Assembly (NCBI GenBank): GCA_030740295.1
Contig: JASLXP010000109.1
Span: forward strand, 1 to 20,244
Direction of reading: 5' to 3'
DNA length: 20,244 bases
DNA from: Planctomycetota bacterium
GTDB lineage: Bacteria > Planctomycetota > PUPC01 > JACPCR01
Shown here one piece after another: positions 1-9,127 of this stretch. Within the stretch, counting starts at the first letter, position 1. Every line of letters starts with the position of its first letter. Below the pieces are notes generated by a model. The model saw only the letters and a list, made by a program, of their open reading frames with translations. It searched no databases and was not told the DNA's origin. Both the position numbers and the translations under genes were made by a program.

Positions 1-2659
1 GGTTGTGCTCGATCACGATCAGAGTGTTGCCCATGTCCGCCAGGCGATTGAGCACTTCGAGCAGCTTGCGGCTATCCTCGAAGTGAAGGCCAGTGGTCGG
101 CTCATCCAGGATGTAAAGAGTGTGGCCGGTAGATCTCTTAGCCAACTCCGATGCCAGCTTTACCCGTTGCGCTTCTCCGCCGCTCAGCGTCGTGCTGGAT
201 TGACCCAGGGCCACGTAAGAAAGCCCCACATCGAGCAAGGTCTGAAGGATGCGCTGCGGAATCGGAATGTTCTTGAAAAGCGGCAGAGCTTCATCCACTG
301 TCATTCCAAGGACGTCGGCAATGCTATACCCGCGGAATTTCACTTCGAGCGTTTCCCGGTTAAAACGCTTCCCGCGGCAGATCTCGCACGGCACAAAAAT
401 GTCAGGAAGAAAGTGCATGGGTATCTTTCTCGCGCCCTGGCCCTCGCATGCCTCGCAGCGTCCACCCTTGACGTTAAAGCTGAATCGGCCCGCGGTGTAG
501 CCTCGCACTTTCGCATCCTTCAGTTTGGCAAACAGCGTGCGGACGTGATTGTAGAGGCCGGTATAGGTTGCCGGATTTGAACGGGGCGTGCGGCCGATGG
601 GCGATTGATCGATCTCGATGACTTTGTCCGTCTGCTCGAGCCCAATAATCTCATCGTGGTCGCCAGGCCTGCCCCGACTGTTGTGCAGGTGCTTTTTCAA
701 AGCAGGAAGAAGCGTCTGGCGTACCAGAGTGCTCTTCCCTGAGCCCGAGACGCCGGTCACGCAGATCAGCCCGCCAAGGGGGAAGTCTACGGTCACGTCC
801 TTCAAATTGTTTTCTTTCGCGCCCGCAATTGTGATTTTACGATCGGACAATGCGCGCCTGTTGGCCGGTATCTCAATCTTGCGTTTATTCGCCAGATATC
901 TGCCGGTGAGCGACTTCTTGTTGTCGAGGACGTCTTGGAGTGTGCCGCTTGCGATGACTTCGCCACCGTGTGTGCCGGCGCCTGGTCCGAGATCCAGGAT
1001 GTAGTCCGCGGCCCGGATGGTCTGTTCGTCATGCTCGACCACGATGACCGTATTCCCAAGATCCCGAAGGCGCTGCAGGGTCGCTATGAGTTTTTCGTTG
1101 TCTCGGGCATGAAGACCGATTGTCGGTTCATCCAGAACGTAACACACACCGACGAGTCCCGAACCGACCTGCGTAGCCAGCCGAATCCGCTGCCATTCGC
1201 CTCCTGAAAGCGTGCTGCTTTGCCGGTCGAGGGTGAGATAGGAAAGGCCGACATCGGTAAGGAAATTCAGGCGTGATCGAACCTCCTTCAGGACGGGTTC
1301 GGCAATTCGTGCTTCTGTTTCAGTAAGATCGATTTTTCCAAAAAACTGAGATGCCTCACCTATTGGCATCTTCACGACCTCGAAAATCGGCCGGCCACCA
1401 AAAGTCACCGCCCGGGCTTCCGGCCGCAGCCTGGTGCCTTCGCAGGCCCGGCAGGGGAGTTGACTCATATAGGCCATCATCCGTTCCTTGAGCACATCGC
1501 TGTCTGTAGTATCAAACCGGCGTTTGAGGGTGGTAAGGATGCCTGCAAAGCCTTTCTTTCTGCCGCGGCGCCGGACCGGTGGCGGCCCCTGGAGGATAAG
1601 GCTCACTGTCGCTTCGTCGAGGGATTCATAGGAGGCCTTCACATCGATGTCTTTCTGCTTGGCCCAGCGAAGGAGCTGACGGTGGTATTTCTGGCCCGCG
1701 CCGATACCCGGGTTCATCAATACCTGGAAAGCGCCCTGCGAAAGCGAGAGCGACCGGTCGGGCACCATCAGGTCGAGATCAAACTCGAGATGATCGCCGA
1801 GGCCGGAGCAATCCGGACAGGCGCCATAAGGGCTGTTGAATGAAAAGGTCCGTGGGGCCAGCTCTTCGATCTTTACTCCGCAATCAGCACACGCGTAAAG
1901 CTCGCTGTAGATCTTGTCCGACCATTGCCCGCGTTCGGCTTCCGAGCTGATAGTCACCAGGCCCCCGCCGAGCCGCAGCGCTGTCTCCAGGGAATCCTGC
2001 AGCCTGCCCCGCAAATCAGACTTGATGACCAGCCTGTCCACGACCACATCTATCTGATGCTCATCATCAGGATTCAGGTCCGGAAGCGAATCTGCCTGGC
2101 ATACCTCGCCATCGATTCTGAAGCGGACGAACCCTTCGCGTTGCGCCATCTCGATAATACCTTCGTGGTCAGCCGTCCGATTTGCCACGAGAGTTGAGAG
2201 CACCAGGAGCCGAGTCCGTTCCGGCAGGGCAAGGACATCTTCAACGATTTCTTCAGGCGACTGGGCGGAGATCCGCTTGCCGCATTCAGGGCAGTGTGGT
2301 CTGCCGGCCTTTGCGAACAGCAGGCGAAGGTAGTCGTAGAGTTCAGTTGTTGTCGCCACCGTGGAACGCGGGCTCGCCACGGCTTGCCGCTGTTCGATGG
2401 CCAGTGTCGGCGGAAGGCCATCGATGCGTTCCACCTCCGGTTTATTGAGCTGCTGCAGAAACTGGCGGGCGTAAGCAGAAAGACTCTCCACATACCTGCG
2501 CTGGCCTTCTGCGTAAATAGTGTCGAACGCGAGGGACGACTTACCTGATCCGCTCAAGCCGGTGACAACGATCAACCTGTCACGTGGAATATCCAGATCC
2601 AACTTCTTGAGATTATGTTCGGCCGCGCCGCGGACGATGATGTGTCGATTGGGGTTCAA
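1..2659 (-). CDS. uvrA: Excinuclease ABC subunit A (UvrA), C-terminus cut by window edge
   Basis: UvrA is the damage-recognising ATPase of nucleotide excision repair; it dimerises and loads UvrB on damaged DNA in the cytoplasm. The minus strand is open for 886 codons with no stop. It shows Walker [10 protein letters not shown] (residues 34-42), a CPEC zinc half-site, a CADC/CPDC pair, signature LSGGEWQRI with LDEPTIGLH, then a second ABC module with GVSGSGKST, the zinc finger CEAC...[13 protein letters not shown] and LDEPTTGLH. UvrA is usually about 940 aa, so roughly 55 residues lie beyond the left edge. An in-frame TGA sits three codons upstream of TTG at 2659, and family alignment needs the residues just before IIVRG, so TTG is the only reasonable start. 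It has no Shine-Dalgarno sequence and falls inside a heptamer repeat array. The first signature motif has Trp where Ala is usual. Family assignment is certain; the start is less so. Confidence 0.97.
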   Translation of the reverse strand, partial: MNPNRHIIVRGAAEHNLKKLDLDIPRDRLIVVTGLSGSGKSSLAFDTIYAEGQRRYVESLSAYARQFLQQLNKPEVERIDGLPPTLAIEQRQAVASPRSTVATTTELYDYLRLLFAKAGRPHCPECGKRISAQSPEEIVEDVLALPERTRLLVLSTLVANRTADHEGIIEMAQREGFVRFRIDGEVCQADSLPDLNPDDEHQIDVVVDRLVIKSDLRGRLQDSLETALRLGGGLVTISSEAERGQWSDKIYSELYACADCGVKIEELAPRTFSFNSPYGACPDCSGLGDHLEFDLDLMVPDRSLSLSQGAFQVLMNPGIGAGQKYHRQLLRWAKQKDIDVKASYESLDEATVSLILQGPPPVRRRGRKKGFAGILTTLKRRFDTTDSDVLKERMMAYMSQLPCRACEGTRLRPEARAVTFGGRPIFEVVKMPIGEASQFFGKIDLTETEARIAEPVLKEVRSRLNFLTDVGLSYLTLDRQSSTLSGGEWQRIRLATQVGSGLVGVCYVLDEPTIGLHARDNEKLIATLQRLRDLGNTVIVVEHDEQTIRAADYILDLGPGAGTHGGEVIASGTLQDVLDNKKSLTGRYLANKRKIEIPANRRALSDRKITIAGAKENNLKDVTVDFPLGGLICVTGVSGSGKSTLVRQTLLPALKKHLHNSRGRPGDHDEIIGLEQTDKVIEIDQSPIGRTPRSNPATYTGLYNHVRTLFAKLKDAKVRGYTAGRFSFNVKGGRCEACEGQGARKIPMHFLPDIFVPCEICRGKRFNRETLEVKFRGYSIADVLGMTVDEALPLFKNIPIPQRILQTLLDVGLSYVALGQSSTTLSGGEAQRVKLASELAKRSTGHTLYILDEPTTGLHFEDSRKLLEVLNRLADMGNTLIVIEHN

Positions 2660-2790
2660 GGTTCAGGGATTCTGGATTTTGGCCTCAGGATTCAGCAGGA
2701 TTCAGGATTCAAGATTCAGGGTTCAAGATTCAGGATTTGAGATTCAAGATTCAGGATTCAAGATTCAAGATTCAGGGCTCAGTATTCAAG
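2653..2790. repeat. Degenerate 7-bp tandem repeat array, GATTCAR type
   Basis: The plus strand reads as consecutive heptamers of the form GATTCAG / GATTCAA, with variants GGTTCAA, GATTTGA and GGCTCAG, for about 19 units. The left end is more degenerate and includes GGATTCTGG and CAGCAGG interruptions. The array runs into the first codons of uvrA, so it replaces any normal ribosome binding site of that gene. It has no unique spacers, so it is not CRISPR. It matches, in opposite orientation, a second array at about 2914-3061. Confidence 0.9.
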
Positions 2791-2833
2791 AGAGAATTTA
2801 ACCGTCTCAACGTCTCGATTCTCTTCTACGGCC

Positions 2834-2863
2834 TTCTTACTCCTGCGATGAACCCTCTGTCAA
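2834..2863 (-). promoter_or_regulatory. Possible sigma70-like promoter for uvrA
   Basis: On the minus strand there is a perfect TTGACA (2863-2858), an 18-nt spacer, then TAAGAA (2839-2834), which matches TATAAT at three of six positions. Transcription from it would start about 165 nt before the uvrA TTG and would carry the first repeat array in the 5' untranslated region. This is motif matching by eye only; the -10 is weak and the spacer is one base longer than ideal. Confidence 0.25.
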
Positions 2864-2913
2864 GGACCTCTTCTCCTGTGCATCTATGCAGGTCCGGTGG
2901 CTGACATGGCTGA

Positions 2914-3061
2914 GTTCTGAATCCTGCAGAATCCCTCAAGAACCCCAGCATCCCTGAATCCTCCTGAATTTTGAATCCCGCTGAATCCAGAATCCTGCTG
3001 AATCCAGAATCCAGAATCCTGCTGAATCCAGAATCCAGAATCCAGAATCCGAGTAGATTCC
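2914..3061. repeat. Second heptamer-type array, inverted relative to the first
   Basis: The plus strand reads GAATCCAGAATCC with CTGCTGAATCC interruptions, i.e. mixed 7-bp and 10-bp periods. The complement reads GGATTCTGGATTC and CAGCAGGATTC, which also occur in the 2653-2790 array on the plus strand. The two arrays are therefore inverted copies of the same repeat family, about 120 bp apart. The copies closest to 3050 are the most uniform, suggesting recent slippage there. A stray unit sits at about 3082-3095. Confidence 0.88.
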
Positions 3062-3456
3062 TGAGCCCGGGCAGCACGTTCCAGATCCAGAATCACTGTC
3101 TTGCCTCGATACGAGATTGGATTAATACTGGCAGAGCGTAGTTCATTTCCTATACGGGGGCCGTCCAAAAGGGCACTGACATTCTGATCGTGATGCCCGT
3201 ATCAGCAACAGACTGTGGTATCACTCGCCATTGAGGTCACTGAGTTTAAAGCAAAGCCAGAAGTTCGTTTGTACCTGCAGCCCGTGCAGACAACCGTAGC
3301 CATTTGCGAGATAAAGGCTTGCGGTAAAGACCGTTCCGCATCTACTATGCACGAGATCTTCATTGCCAGTATTGGGAACCGTGTTTGCAACCTGGTACTC
3401 TTCGCGTATGCAAGTAGGCATGATGCCGTTTGTCAGAGAGCATTCAGGATTACTAT
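3062..3456. other. Non-coding stretch between repeat arrays and kinase gene
   Basis: No convincing gene, RNA or terminator was found. Short open frames on both strands are not protein-like, except that the minus strand between about 3213 and 3063 reads like a real protein for about 50 codons (including RGKTVILDLERAA) before running into the repeat array. This may be a coding remnant. No convincing promoter for the kinase gene was recognised. Confidence 0.5.
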
Positions 3457-5412
3457 ATGATAGCCGGAGACGTCAGGAACATGGCAATTGAAACCCACGC
3501 CAGGTTTATTGAGGATGCACAGAAAGCCGGTCACATAGACACATCGTCGGCCCGTGATCTGTTAAAGCTCTACAAATCATACCAAGGCCAGGGGCTGCTC
3601 AGGGGCATCGAACAGGTAGCGGTTGAACACGGTTTCCTCACCAGCAAACAGGTGCTGGAGATTCAGAGCCTCCGTGACGACATGAATGTCACCCAGGTTG
3701 GCCCCTTCACCATTATCAAAAGGCTCGGCTCCGGAGGCATGGCCGAGGTCCACAAAGCACAGGACACACGGACTGGGCAGGTTGTTGCTCTCAAAGTGCT
3801 GCATTCGAAGCTTTCGTCCGATGAGGAGTATCTCTCGCGCTTTTATCGCGAAGCACAGGCCGCGGCCAAGCTGCACCATCCTAACATTATTCAGGCCTAT
3901 GAGGCGGCCCGAACGCCCGATGGCAAGCATTACCTGTCCATGGAATTCGTCGAAGGAACGACTCTCAAAGCATGGCTGCAAAAGACCAAGGTCGTCCCGG
4001 AAAGAGAATCGGTAAAGATGGGCATCCAGGTCGCAAAGGCCTTGGAGCATGCACAGAGCCAGAATATCGTCCATCGGGATATCAAGCCGGACAACATCAT
4101 GGTCACCAAGGACGGCAGAGTGAAGCTGACCGACCTCGGCCTCGCCAAACAGGGCGATGATAACCGAGTTACCGAAATTGGAGTGGCTGTCGGCACACCT
4201 CAGTACATCGCTCCCGAACAGGCCCGGGGCGACGGCATCATTGACGTCCGATGTGATATCTACTCGCTGGGAGCAACGCTTTACCATGCGTCGACCGGCC
4301 ATCCGCCCTTCGAGGGCAGCTCCGCGGCCATCATCATGGTCAAGCATTTGAATGAAACCCCTCGCTGGCCCCTGGATTACAACCCCGCGCTCTCCGAAGC
4401 CACGGCCCACGTCATCATGAAGATGCTGGCAAAGGCCCCGAGTGACCGATATCAAACGCCCAAAGATCTGCTGCGTGATTTGAGCGCTATCTATCATGGC
4501 CTCAAGGGCACTGGCAGCGCTACAATGTCAGCGGTGCAGCCCAAAGGAGCGCGGTCAGCCGTTCTGGCTGCTGCGCAGGCATCACAGTCCGGCATCGTGG
4601 CAGGTCCGGCACAGTCTTCGATAAACATTTCAAAAAAGAATCTGCCGTCCCAATCAGGGATGGCGAGCTTTAAGACCATTGTGCGAACCGCTCGCATCAA
4701 TGCGAAGCACGGCCAGAGCAAATTCATTTTTCTAGGTGTCTGTATCACCATGGTCGCATGTCTGACTGTGTTCACGATTATGATGCCCAGTTGGCCCCGT
4801 GTACTGGCCAGCTCCATCGGCCTGGCAAAACCGCCCTCGGAAGCAGATGACGAGTTGGAAAAACCCATCCGCCGTGCCTCGAATGGTAATTCTTCTCAGA
4901 AGAAGATTGCGTCAGGCAAAAGACCAACAGTGACAAATCCGAAGCAAGAGGAAGTAATCGAAATCACCCGCGTTCCTGTGGACAAGCCGAGGGAGGCATC
5001 ACTCAATCCGGAAATACAGACGATCCTTCAGCAGGTAAATGAATTTGTCGAAAAACAGCAGTTTATCGCCGCCCACACTTTGCTTACCGAGCTTAAAGCG
5101 AAACAAAGTGCGGATTCCAAAGGAGGTTTCACAGAAGCTCATGTTTTGCTGGACCAGGAGACGGAGCGAGTCCGCGACGCCTCTCGGCCGTATTTTATGG
5201 CCGATATTGATGAGGCTCGTAAGGCTTACAGGGCCGGAAACTCAAAGAACGCGAAAAGTGTCCTCGAAAAAGCCCGAAAACTTCTGCCATTACACGAAGA
5301 CGGCGCATATGCTGTCGAATTTTCAATGTTGGAAAAGCGGATTAAAAGAGGGCAAACCCGCGGCCCTGACAGAGGCAGAACAAGACTCACAGAACTATGC
5401 TGGTATTTATGA
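3457..5412 (+). CDS. Membrane Ser/Thr protein kinase, frameshifted near its 3' end
   Basis: Hanks-type kinase that would phosphorylate Ser/Thr on cytoplasmic targets. Numbered from ATG 3457: a helical N-terminal module (about 10-75), P-loop GSGG (91-94), catalytic Lys in VALKVL (113), HRDIKPDN (206-213), DLG in place of DFG (226-228), APE (252-254), then a Ser/Ala-rich linker and one membrane helix (about 422-444), so what follows is extracytoplasmic. ATG 3457 is chosen because AGGA lies 7 nt upstream; TTG 3430 and ATG 3481 (GGAGA about 10 nt upstream) are also possible. The last about 22 codons before TGA 5412 are not protein-like, because the true frame continues in the +1 frame from about 5342. 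Read through, the protein would be about 1270 aa. The exact substrate is unknown. Confidence 0.93.
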   Translation: MIAGDVRNMAIETHARFIEDAQKAGHIDTSSARDLLKLYKSYQGQGLLRGIEQVAVEHGFLTSKQVLEIQSLRDDMNVTQVGPFTIIKRLGSGGMAEVHKAQDTRTGQVVALKVLHSKLSSDEEYLSRFYREAQAAAKLHHPNIIQAYEAARTPDGKHYLSMEFVEGTTLKAWLQKTKVVPERESVKMGIQVAKALEHAQSQNIVHRDIKPDNIMVTKDGRVKLTDLGLAKQGDDNRVTEIGVAVGTPQYIAPEQARGDGIIDVRCDIYSLGATLYHASTGHPPFEGSSAAIIMVKHLNETPRWPLDYNPALSEATAHVIMKMLAKAPSDRYQTPKDLLRDLSAIYHGLKGTGSATMSAVQPKGARSAVLAAAQASQSGIVAGPAQSSINISKKNLPSQSGMASFKTIVRTARINAKHGQSKFIFLGVCITMVACLTVFTIMMPSWPRVLASSIGLAKPPSEADDELEKPIRRASNGNSSQKKIASGKRPTVTNPKQEEVIEITRVPVDKPREASLNPEIQTILQQVNEFVEKQQFIAAHTLLTELKAKQSADSKGGFTEAHVLLDQETERVRDASRPYFMADIDEARKAYRAGNSKNAKSVLEKARKLLPLHEDGAYAVEFSMLEKRIKRGQTRGPDRGRTRLTELCWYL

Positions 5413-7279
5413 GCATTACTCAAAGATATCCAACATGGTACTCCGAAAAGACTATGACCAGGCATTGCATTTCCTGGGCAACCTGGAAGGAGTCAACCGC
5501 GCCGAAGTCGAGCTCTGGAAGCACGGCATCAAGAGTATTGATGAGATCTTCAAAAGGGCGAAAGCAAACGCTCGCAGCCTTATTGGATTCACACATCGTA
5601 TAGGCCCTGTCTCCGGCAAGGTGTCAGATGTAAGAGATGGCAAGGTTTATATAAAGACCAGGGGCGTCGAAGTAGCCCGACCTCTCACAGAGTTGACAGA
5701 AAATCAACAACTAGAGCTCGCGGGAATCGAAATAGGTTCTCGAGATCCTGAGACACAGGTCCAGCTGGCCATACTTGCATTCTTCCGCGGACAGCGATCT
5801 ATTGCCAAGGCGCGATTTGGAGAAGGCAAGAAATCCAAGAAACTGATCGCCAAATTGCATGGTTCACTTGCACGAATGGATTCCATTGTCCGGGAGAAAG
5901 AAGCTGAGAAGCTCGTGCACGAGGCCGCCAAACTGGCCGCCGATCAGCGATGGAGAGACATCAGAAAAGTATTGGATGAAATAAACGAAAAATATGCAGA
6001 CACAAAAGCGGCTGCCTCAGCAAAAAAGACGCTCACAGAATTCGAGCAGAAGCTGCAGGAAGGAACCCTCCAGGGCGCCTTGGCCGGCGATGCCAGACTC
6101 GATGGTGACGACCTGGATGCTGTGTACTCGTTCAAGAGACCCGAGCAGCTCAGAGACTGGTGGTTCACCGGCGATGTGAAACCGGATGCACTGGGGTTGG
6201 AGATAAAAGGCGACTTCTGGCTGGGTCACCGCGTTTCGTACAACCGGTTCAAGAAGCTGGAGCTACACTTCAGGGTTGACAAATTCATTGATCCGGACCG
6301 GGCCTTTCTTGCGTGGGGGGTTCACGCAGCCGCCCAGGTTCATATCCCGACATCAATGGAAAACGACCTGCCCCGTGGTTACTTCGGTTTCTTTAAATCG
6401 CTTCAGAGCGGCCTCGACAGCGCAATCTGGACTGGTGGTGATAAACAACAGATGATTATTTCATCCAATAAGAACTCGTTAAAGCCAGCCACTGATTATG
6501 TGCTGACAATTACCAGAACCAGCAGCCGGATTGCATGGTCTCTGAATGGGGAGGTATTTCTTAAGGCCAGTAACCTGAAGAGCCGGCCGGGCCCGCGCCT
6601 GGTACTGATAGGTTCGCAGGCGGTGCTGAAAATCAGAAAAATCCGCGTCCAGGGAGAAATCAGATCGTCGTGGCTGAAAGAAGCGAAGGCATCCGGAAGA
6701 TATCTGGCCGAGGAATTGCCTAAAGCAAAAAAACGATTTGCATCGGGAGAACGAATTAATCTGCTGAGTGAAGGGCTGCCTAAATTTTGGTCTGGAGCGC
6801 CAGGAGAGTGGACTATAAAGAATGGGAAATCGCGCTGGTCAAATTATTTTCGTGCTCCATCCATGCGTCTGGCCTTTCCCGTAAGAAACGGGCTCCTTGA
6901 AGGGAGCTTTCAATACCCGAAGAAGGAAAGCCAACGAGCGTTCGAGTTTTCATTCCGAGACGTAGGTGCCACACGATATGCACTCCGCTTCGCAGCCTCC
7001 AAAGGGCAGGTCGCTTTAATCCGTTATCGCTGGGAAGACGGTCTGGAAAATTCCGAAATTCTTGGGGAAAGCGCGGGCGCGTTGTTCAAGCCAGATGTCC
7101 CGCTCTCCTTCCGGCTTGCATTTAAGGAGAGCAGAATCCAGGTTGTCTTTAATAAGAAGCCTGTGATCACCTATAACGAAGCCAAAGCGGAGACTGGAGA
7201 TATTTCGCTCGACTCCGTTTATCCGGGTCGGAACAGTGTTTACTATTTCTCAAATCTGCGTCTGCAGAACATGAGGTAG
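5342..7279 (+). CDS. Extracytoplasmic part of the same kinase, separated by +1 frameshift
   Basis: This frame continues the kinase: frame 1 ends in meaningful sequence at LEKRIK, and frame 2 resumes as EGKPAALTEAEQD without a gap. Removing one A of AAAA (5344-5347) or one G of GGG (5350-5352) restores a single frame. Contents in order: helical/TPR-like segment; a short beta module around 5600-5725 (GKVSDVRDGKVYIKTRG), loosely like SHD1-type modules; an Ala/Lys-rich helical segment (about 5780-6070); then two beta-rich domains (about 6110-6660 and 6770-7270) resembling concanavalin/LamG or DUF1080 folds, each ending in a KIRKIRV or FSNLRLQ strand. Sequence in this frame before 5342 is low-quality shadow. 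If translated alone, the first ATG is at 5435 without a ribosome binding site. Ligand unknown, possibly glycans. Confidence 0.8.
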   Translation, partial: LKEGKPAALTEAEQDSQNYAGIYEHYSKISNMVLRKDYDQALHFLGNLEGVNRAEVELWKHGIKSIDEIFKRAKANARSLIGFTHRIGPVSGKVSDVRDGKVYIKTRGVEVARPLTELTENQQLELAGIEIGSRDPETQVQLAILAFFRGQRSIAKARFGEGKKSKKLIAKLHGSLARMDSIVREKEAEKLVHEAAKLAADQRWRDIRKVLDEINEKYADTKAAASAKKTLTEFEQKLQEGTLQGALAGDARLDGDDLDAVYSFKRPEQLRDWWFTGDVKPDALGLEIKGDFWLGHRVSYNRFKKLELHFRVDKFIDPDRAFLAWGVHAAAQVHIPTSMENDLPRGYFGFFKSLQSGLDSAIWTGGDKQQMIISSNKNSLKPATDYVLTITRTSSRIAWSLNGEVFLKASNLKSRPGPRLVLIGSQAVLKIRKIRVQGEIRSSWLKEAKASGRYLAEELPKAKKRFASGERINLLSEGLPKFWSGAPGEWTIKNGKSRWSNYFRAPSMRLAFPVRNGLLEGSFQYPKKESQRAFEFSFRDVGATRYALRFAASKGQVALIRYRWEDGLENSEILGESAGALFKPDVPLSFRLAFKESRIQVVFNKKPVITYNEAKAETGDISLDSVYPGRNSVYYFSNLRLQNMR

Positions 7280-7335
7280 CCGGAACTTGGGTTGAAGCCG
7301 AGGATGCTTTCAAGAACCCACGATTCCGGCTGCCA

Positions 7336-9009
7336 CTACCGGCCCATCAAAACATCAAACGATTTAGCAATAGGCATCCGCCTGCCAAAGCCGAATGCCT
7401 TAGTCGTCACGCGCAATCCGGGCGCGGCCTGGGAGCGTTTGTACTCGTTGAGATTGATCAGGCGCAGGACCTTATCGACTGCCTCTCTGTCGTGCCCTGA
7501 TTGGAGTATTTCATCGCGAGACCGGTGCTCTTCGACAAACGCGCTCAGGATAGAATCCAGATCTTCGTATGGAGGCAGTGAATCCTGATCTTTCTGGTCA
7601 GGACGCAGTTCAGCACTCGGCGGCCGGTCGATGACCCGGCGGGGAATCGCCTCTTCCTCGCGGTTAAACCACTCCGCCATTTCATAAACCATGCATTTCG
7701 GCACATCCGAAATCACAGCCAGTCCTCCGCACATATCCCCATAAAGTGTGCAGTAACCAACGGCCAGCTCTGACTTGTTGCCGGTAGTCAAAACGATGTA
7801 GCCAAATTTGTTCGAACAGGCCATCAACAGCCCGCCCCGGATACGGGCCTGTGTATTCTCCTCGGCCACATCGAATGGACGGTTCTCGAACACCGGCGCG
7901 AGTGTTTTCAGGTAGCTGTCAAAAACATCCTGAATGGGCAGCGAGTCGAAACGAATACCAAGGTTCTCTGCCAGGACTTTGCTGTCTTCATAGCTCGCGC
8001 TGAGATTGAACTGCGACGGCATCGAAATCCCCCATACATTTTCCGCACCAATCGCACGGGCTGCGAGGCATGCCACCACTGAAGAATCAATCCCGCCGCT
8101 GAGACCGATCAGGCCCTTCTTGAATCCGCATTTGCGAAGATAGTCTCGAATACCAAGCGACAGCGCATCTACGATCTCTTCCATATCGTCTCGTGGTGCA
8201 GACGCACCGCGGCTACTTGCGCAGTCACTACCGTCCACCTCGGCCATCGATTTTGTATCGATAATACTCATCGACTCTTCGAAGCCCGGGAGCACGCAGG
8301 TCACCTGCCCGGACGCGTTCAGGGCCATGCTGCGTCCATCGAAGATGAGTTCATCGTTGGCCCCTACCTGGTTTACATAAACGATCGGCGACTCGAATTT
8401 TTGCGCCACCAGAGACAACAATTCCAGACGCGATGCGGCCTTGCCCGCGTTATATGGTGAGGCGGAAATGTTGATTAGAATATCGATGCCTTGCGAGGCT
8501 AATTCCGCAGCCGGGTCTCGACCGTAATCGTGCGGCACATCCTCAGTGGCATGCTTCCAGATATCTTCACAGACCGTGATTCCGAGCCGTTGGCCTTTGA
8601 ATTCAATGGCCTCATTGGATGTCGCCGGCTCAAAGTAACGTTCCTCATCAAACACGTCGTAAGTCGGCAGCAGCGATTTGGCGACCGTCTGGAGAACTCG
8701 TCCGTCAGCCAACAAAACGGCCGCGTTGATGAGCGGTCGCCCTGGGCCCGGACTGGGCAAAACCGTGCCAACGATAAGGCCCATTTCACAGACCATCGCC
8801 TCCAGGTCCTTCAGGGCGGAATCCAGCCGCTCGAGAATTTCGGGCCGCTCCAGCAGATCCTTGGGCGGGTAGCCCAAAAGCACCATTTCAGGACAGACCA
8901 CCAGGTCGGCACCCTCCTTGACCGCGTGGCAGTAGGCTTCCTGAACCCGATGAAGATTACCGGATATATCACCTACGGTGGGGTTGATCTGTGCCAAGGC
9001 AATCTTCAT
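7336..9009 (-). CDS. nadE: Glutamine-dependent NAD+ synthetase
   Basis: Converts deamido-NAD to NAD using glutamine and ATP, the last step of NAD synthesis, in the cytoplasm. 557 aa, typical of the two-domain form. The N-terminal nitrilase-fold amidase has the Glu-Lys-Cys triad: E41 (CPEMVLLGYPPKDLL), K111 (AKSLLPTYDVF) and C147 (TVCEDIW). The C-terminal synthetase has the PP-loop SGGIDS (304-309), then TTGNKSE and the Tyr/Cys-rich YCTLYGDMCGG segment. ATG 9009 begins exactly at the family N-terminus (MKIALAQINPTVGD). There is no Shine-Dalgarno; instead AAACCATCAA lies 8 nt upstream. It is convergent with the kinase gene (56-bp gap) and divergent from the oxidoreductase (118-bp gap). Confidence 0.97.
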   Translation of the reverse strand: MKIALAQINPTVGDISGNLHRVQEAYCHAVKEGADLVVCPEMVLLGYPPKDLLERPEILERLDSALKDLEAMVCEMGLIVGTVLPSPGPGRPLINAAVLLADGRVLQTVAKSLLPTYDVFDEERYFEPATSNEAIEFKGQRLGITVCEDIWKHATEDVPHDYGRDPAAELASQGIDILINISASPYNAGKAASRLELLSLVAQKFESPIVYVNQVGANDELIFDGRSMALNASGQVTCVLPGFEESMSIIDTKSMAEVDGSDCASSRGASAPRDDMEEIVDALSLGIRDYLRKCGFKKGLIGLSGGIDSSVVACLAARAIGAENVWGISMPSQFNLSASYEDSKVLAENLGIRFDSLPIQDVFDSYLKTLAPVFENRPFDVAEENTQARIRGGLLMACSNKFGYIVLTTGNKSELAVGYCTLYGDMCGGLAVISDVPKCMVYEMAEWFNREEEAIPRRVIDRPPSAELRPDQKDQDSLPPYEDLDSILSAFVEEHRSRDEILQSGHDREAVDKVLRLINLNEYKRSQAAPGLRVTTKAFGFGRRMPIAKSFDVLMGR

Positions 9010-9017
9010 GGGAATAA

Positions 9018-9027
9018 TTGATGGTTT
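9018..9027 (-). promoter_or_regulatory. ACCATYA-type motif upstream of nadE
   Basis: Read toward nadE the sequence is AAACCATCAA, 8 nt before the ATG. It resembles the motifs before the oxidoreductase and DUF58 genes and points the same way relative to its gene, that is, it lies inverted on the chromosome. nadE lacks a Shine-Dalgarno sequence. Function is unknown and the match is short. Confidence 0.3.
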
Positions 9028-9087
9028 GCAATCCTCGGTCTCAAAGATTCTACTCCAGCGACCAACATTGAAAAGCAGACCCGTCTT

Positions 9088-9119
9088 TCATCAACCATCA
9101 CTATCAACCATTAGCCATC
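9088..9119 (+). promoter_or_regulatory. ACCATYA heptamer motif upstream of oxidoreductase
   Basis: ATCAACCATTAGCCATC occupies 9103-9119, ending 8 nt before the ATG at 9128, with a second copy TCATCAACCATCAC just left of it. The units recur with a 7-bp period. The same 17-nt motif, with one difference, lies before the DUF58 gene at 11196. It could be a translation or transcription signal, or a small intergenic repeat; the sequence alone cannot decide. Confidence 0.45.
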
Positions 9120-9127
9120 CTTACACC

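Noticed and set aside
2653..3061. Possible CRISPR array
   Set aside because: Units are 7-10 bp and contiguous, with no unique spacers and no cas genes in the window.
3577..4497. 306-codon open frame on the minus strand
   Set aside because: Antisense shadow of the kinase domain; the kinase motifs on the plus strand are unmistakable.
5039..5341. Upstream 101 codons of the frame that ends at 7279
   Set aside because: Low-quality composition while frame 1 is protein-like over the same bases; the real frame-2 coding begins only at the frameshift near 5342.
7288..7322. Imperfect hairpin TGGGTT/AACCCA between kinase and nadE
   Set aside because: Only six clean pairs with a long loop and no T tract; not enough for a terminator call.
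8978..9127. Extension of the oxidoreductase to an upstream start at 8978
   Set aside because: Would overlap nadE coding and adds 50 residues with no family counterpart before the Rossmann strand.
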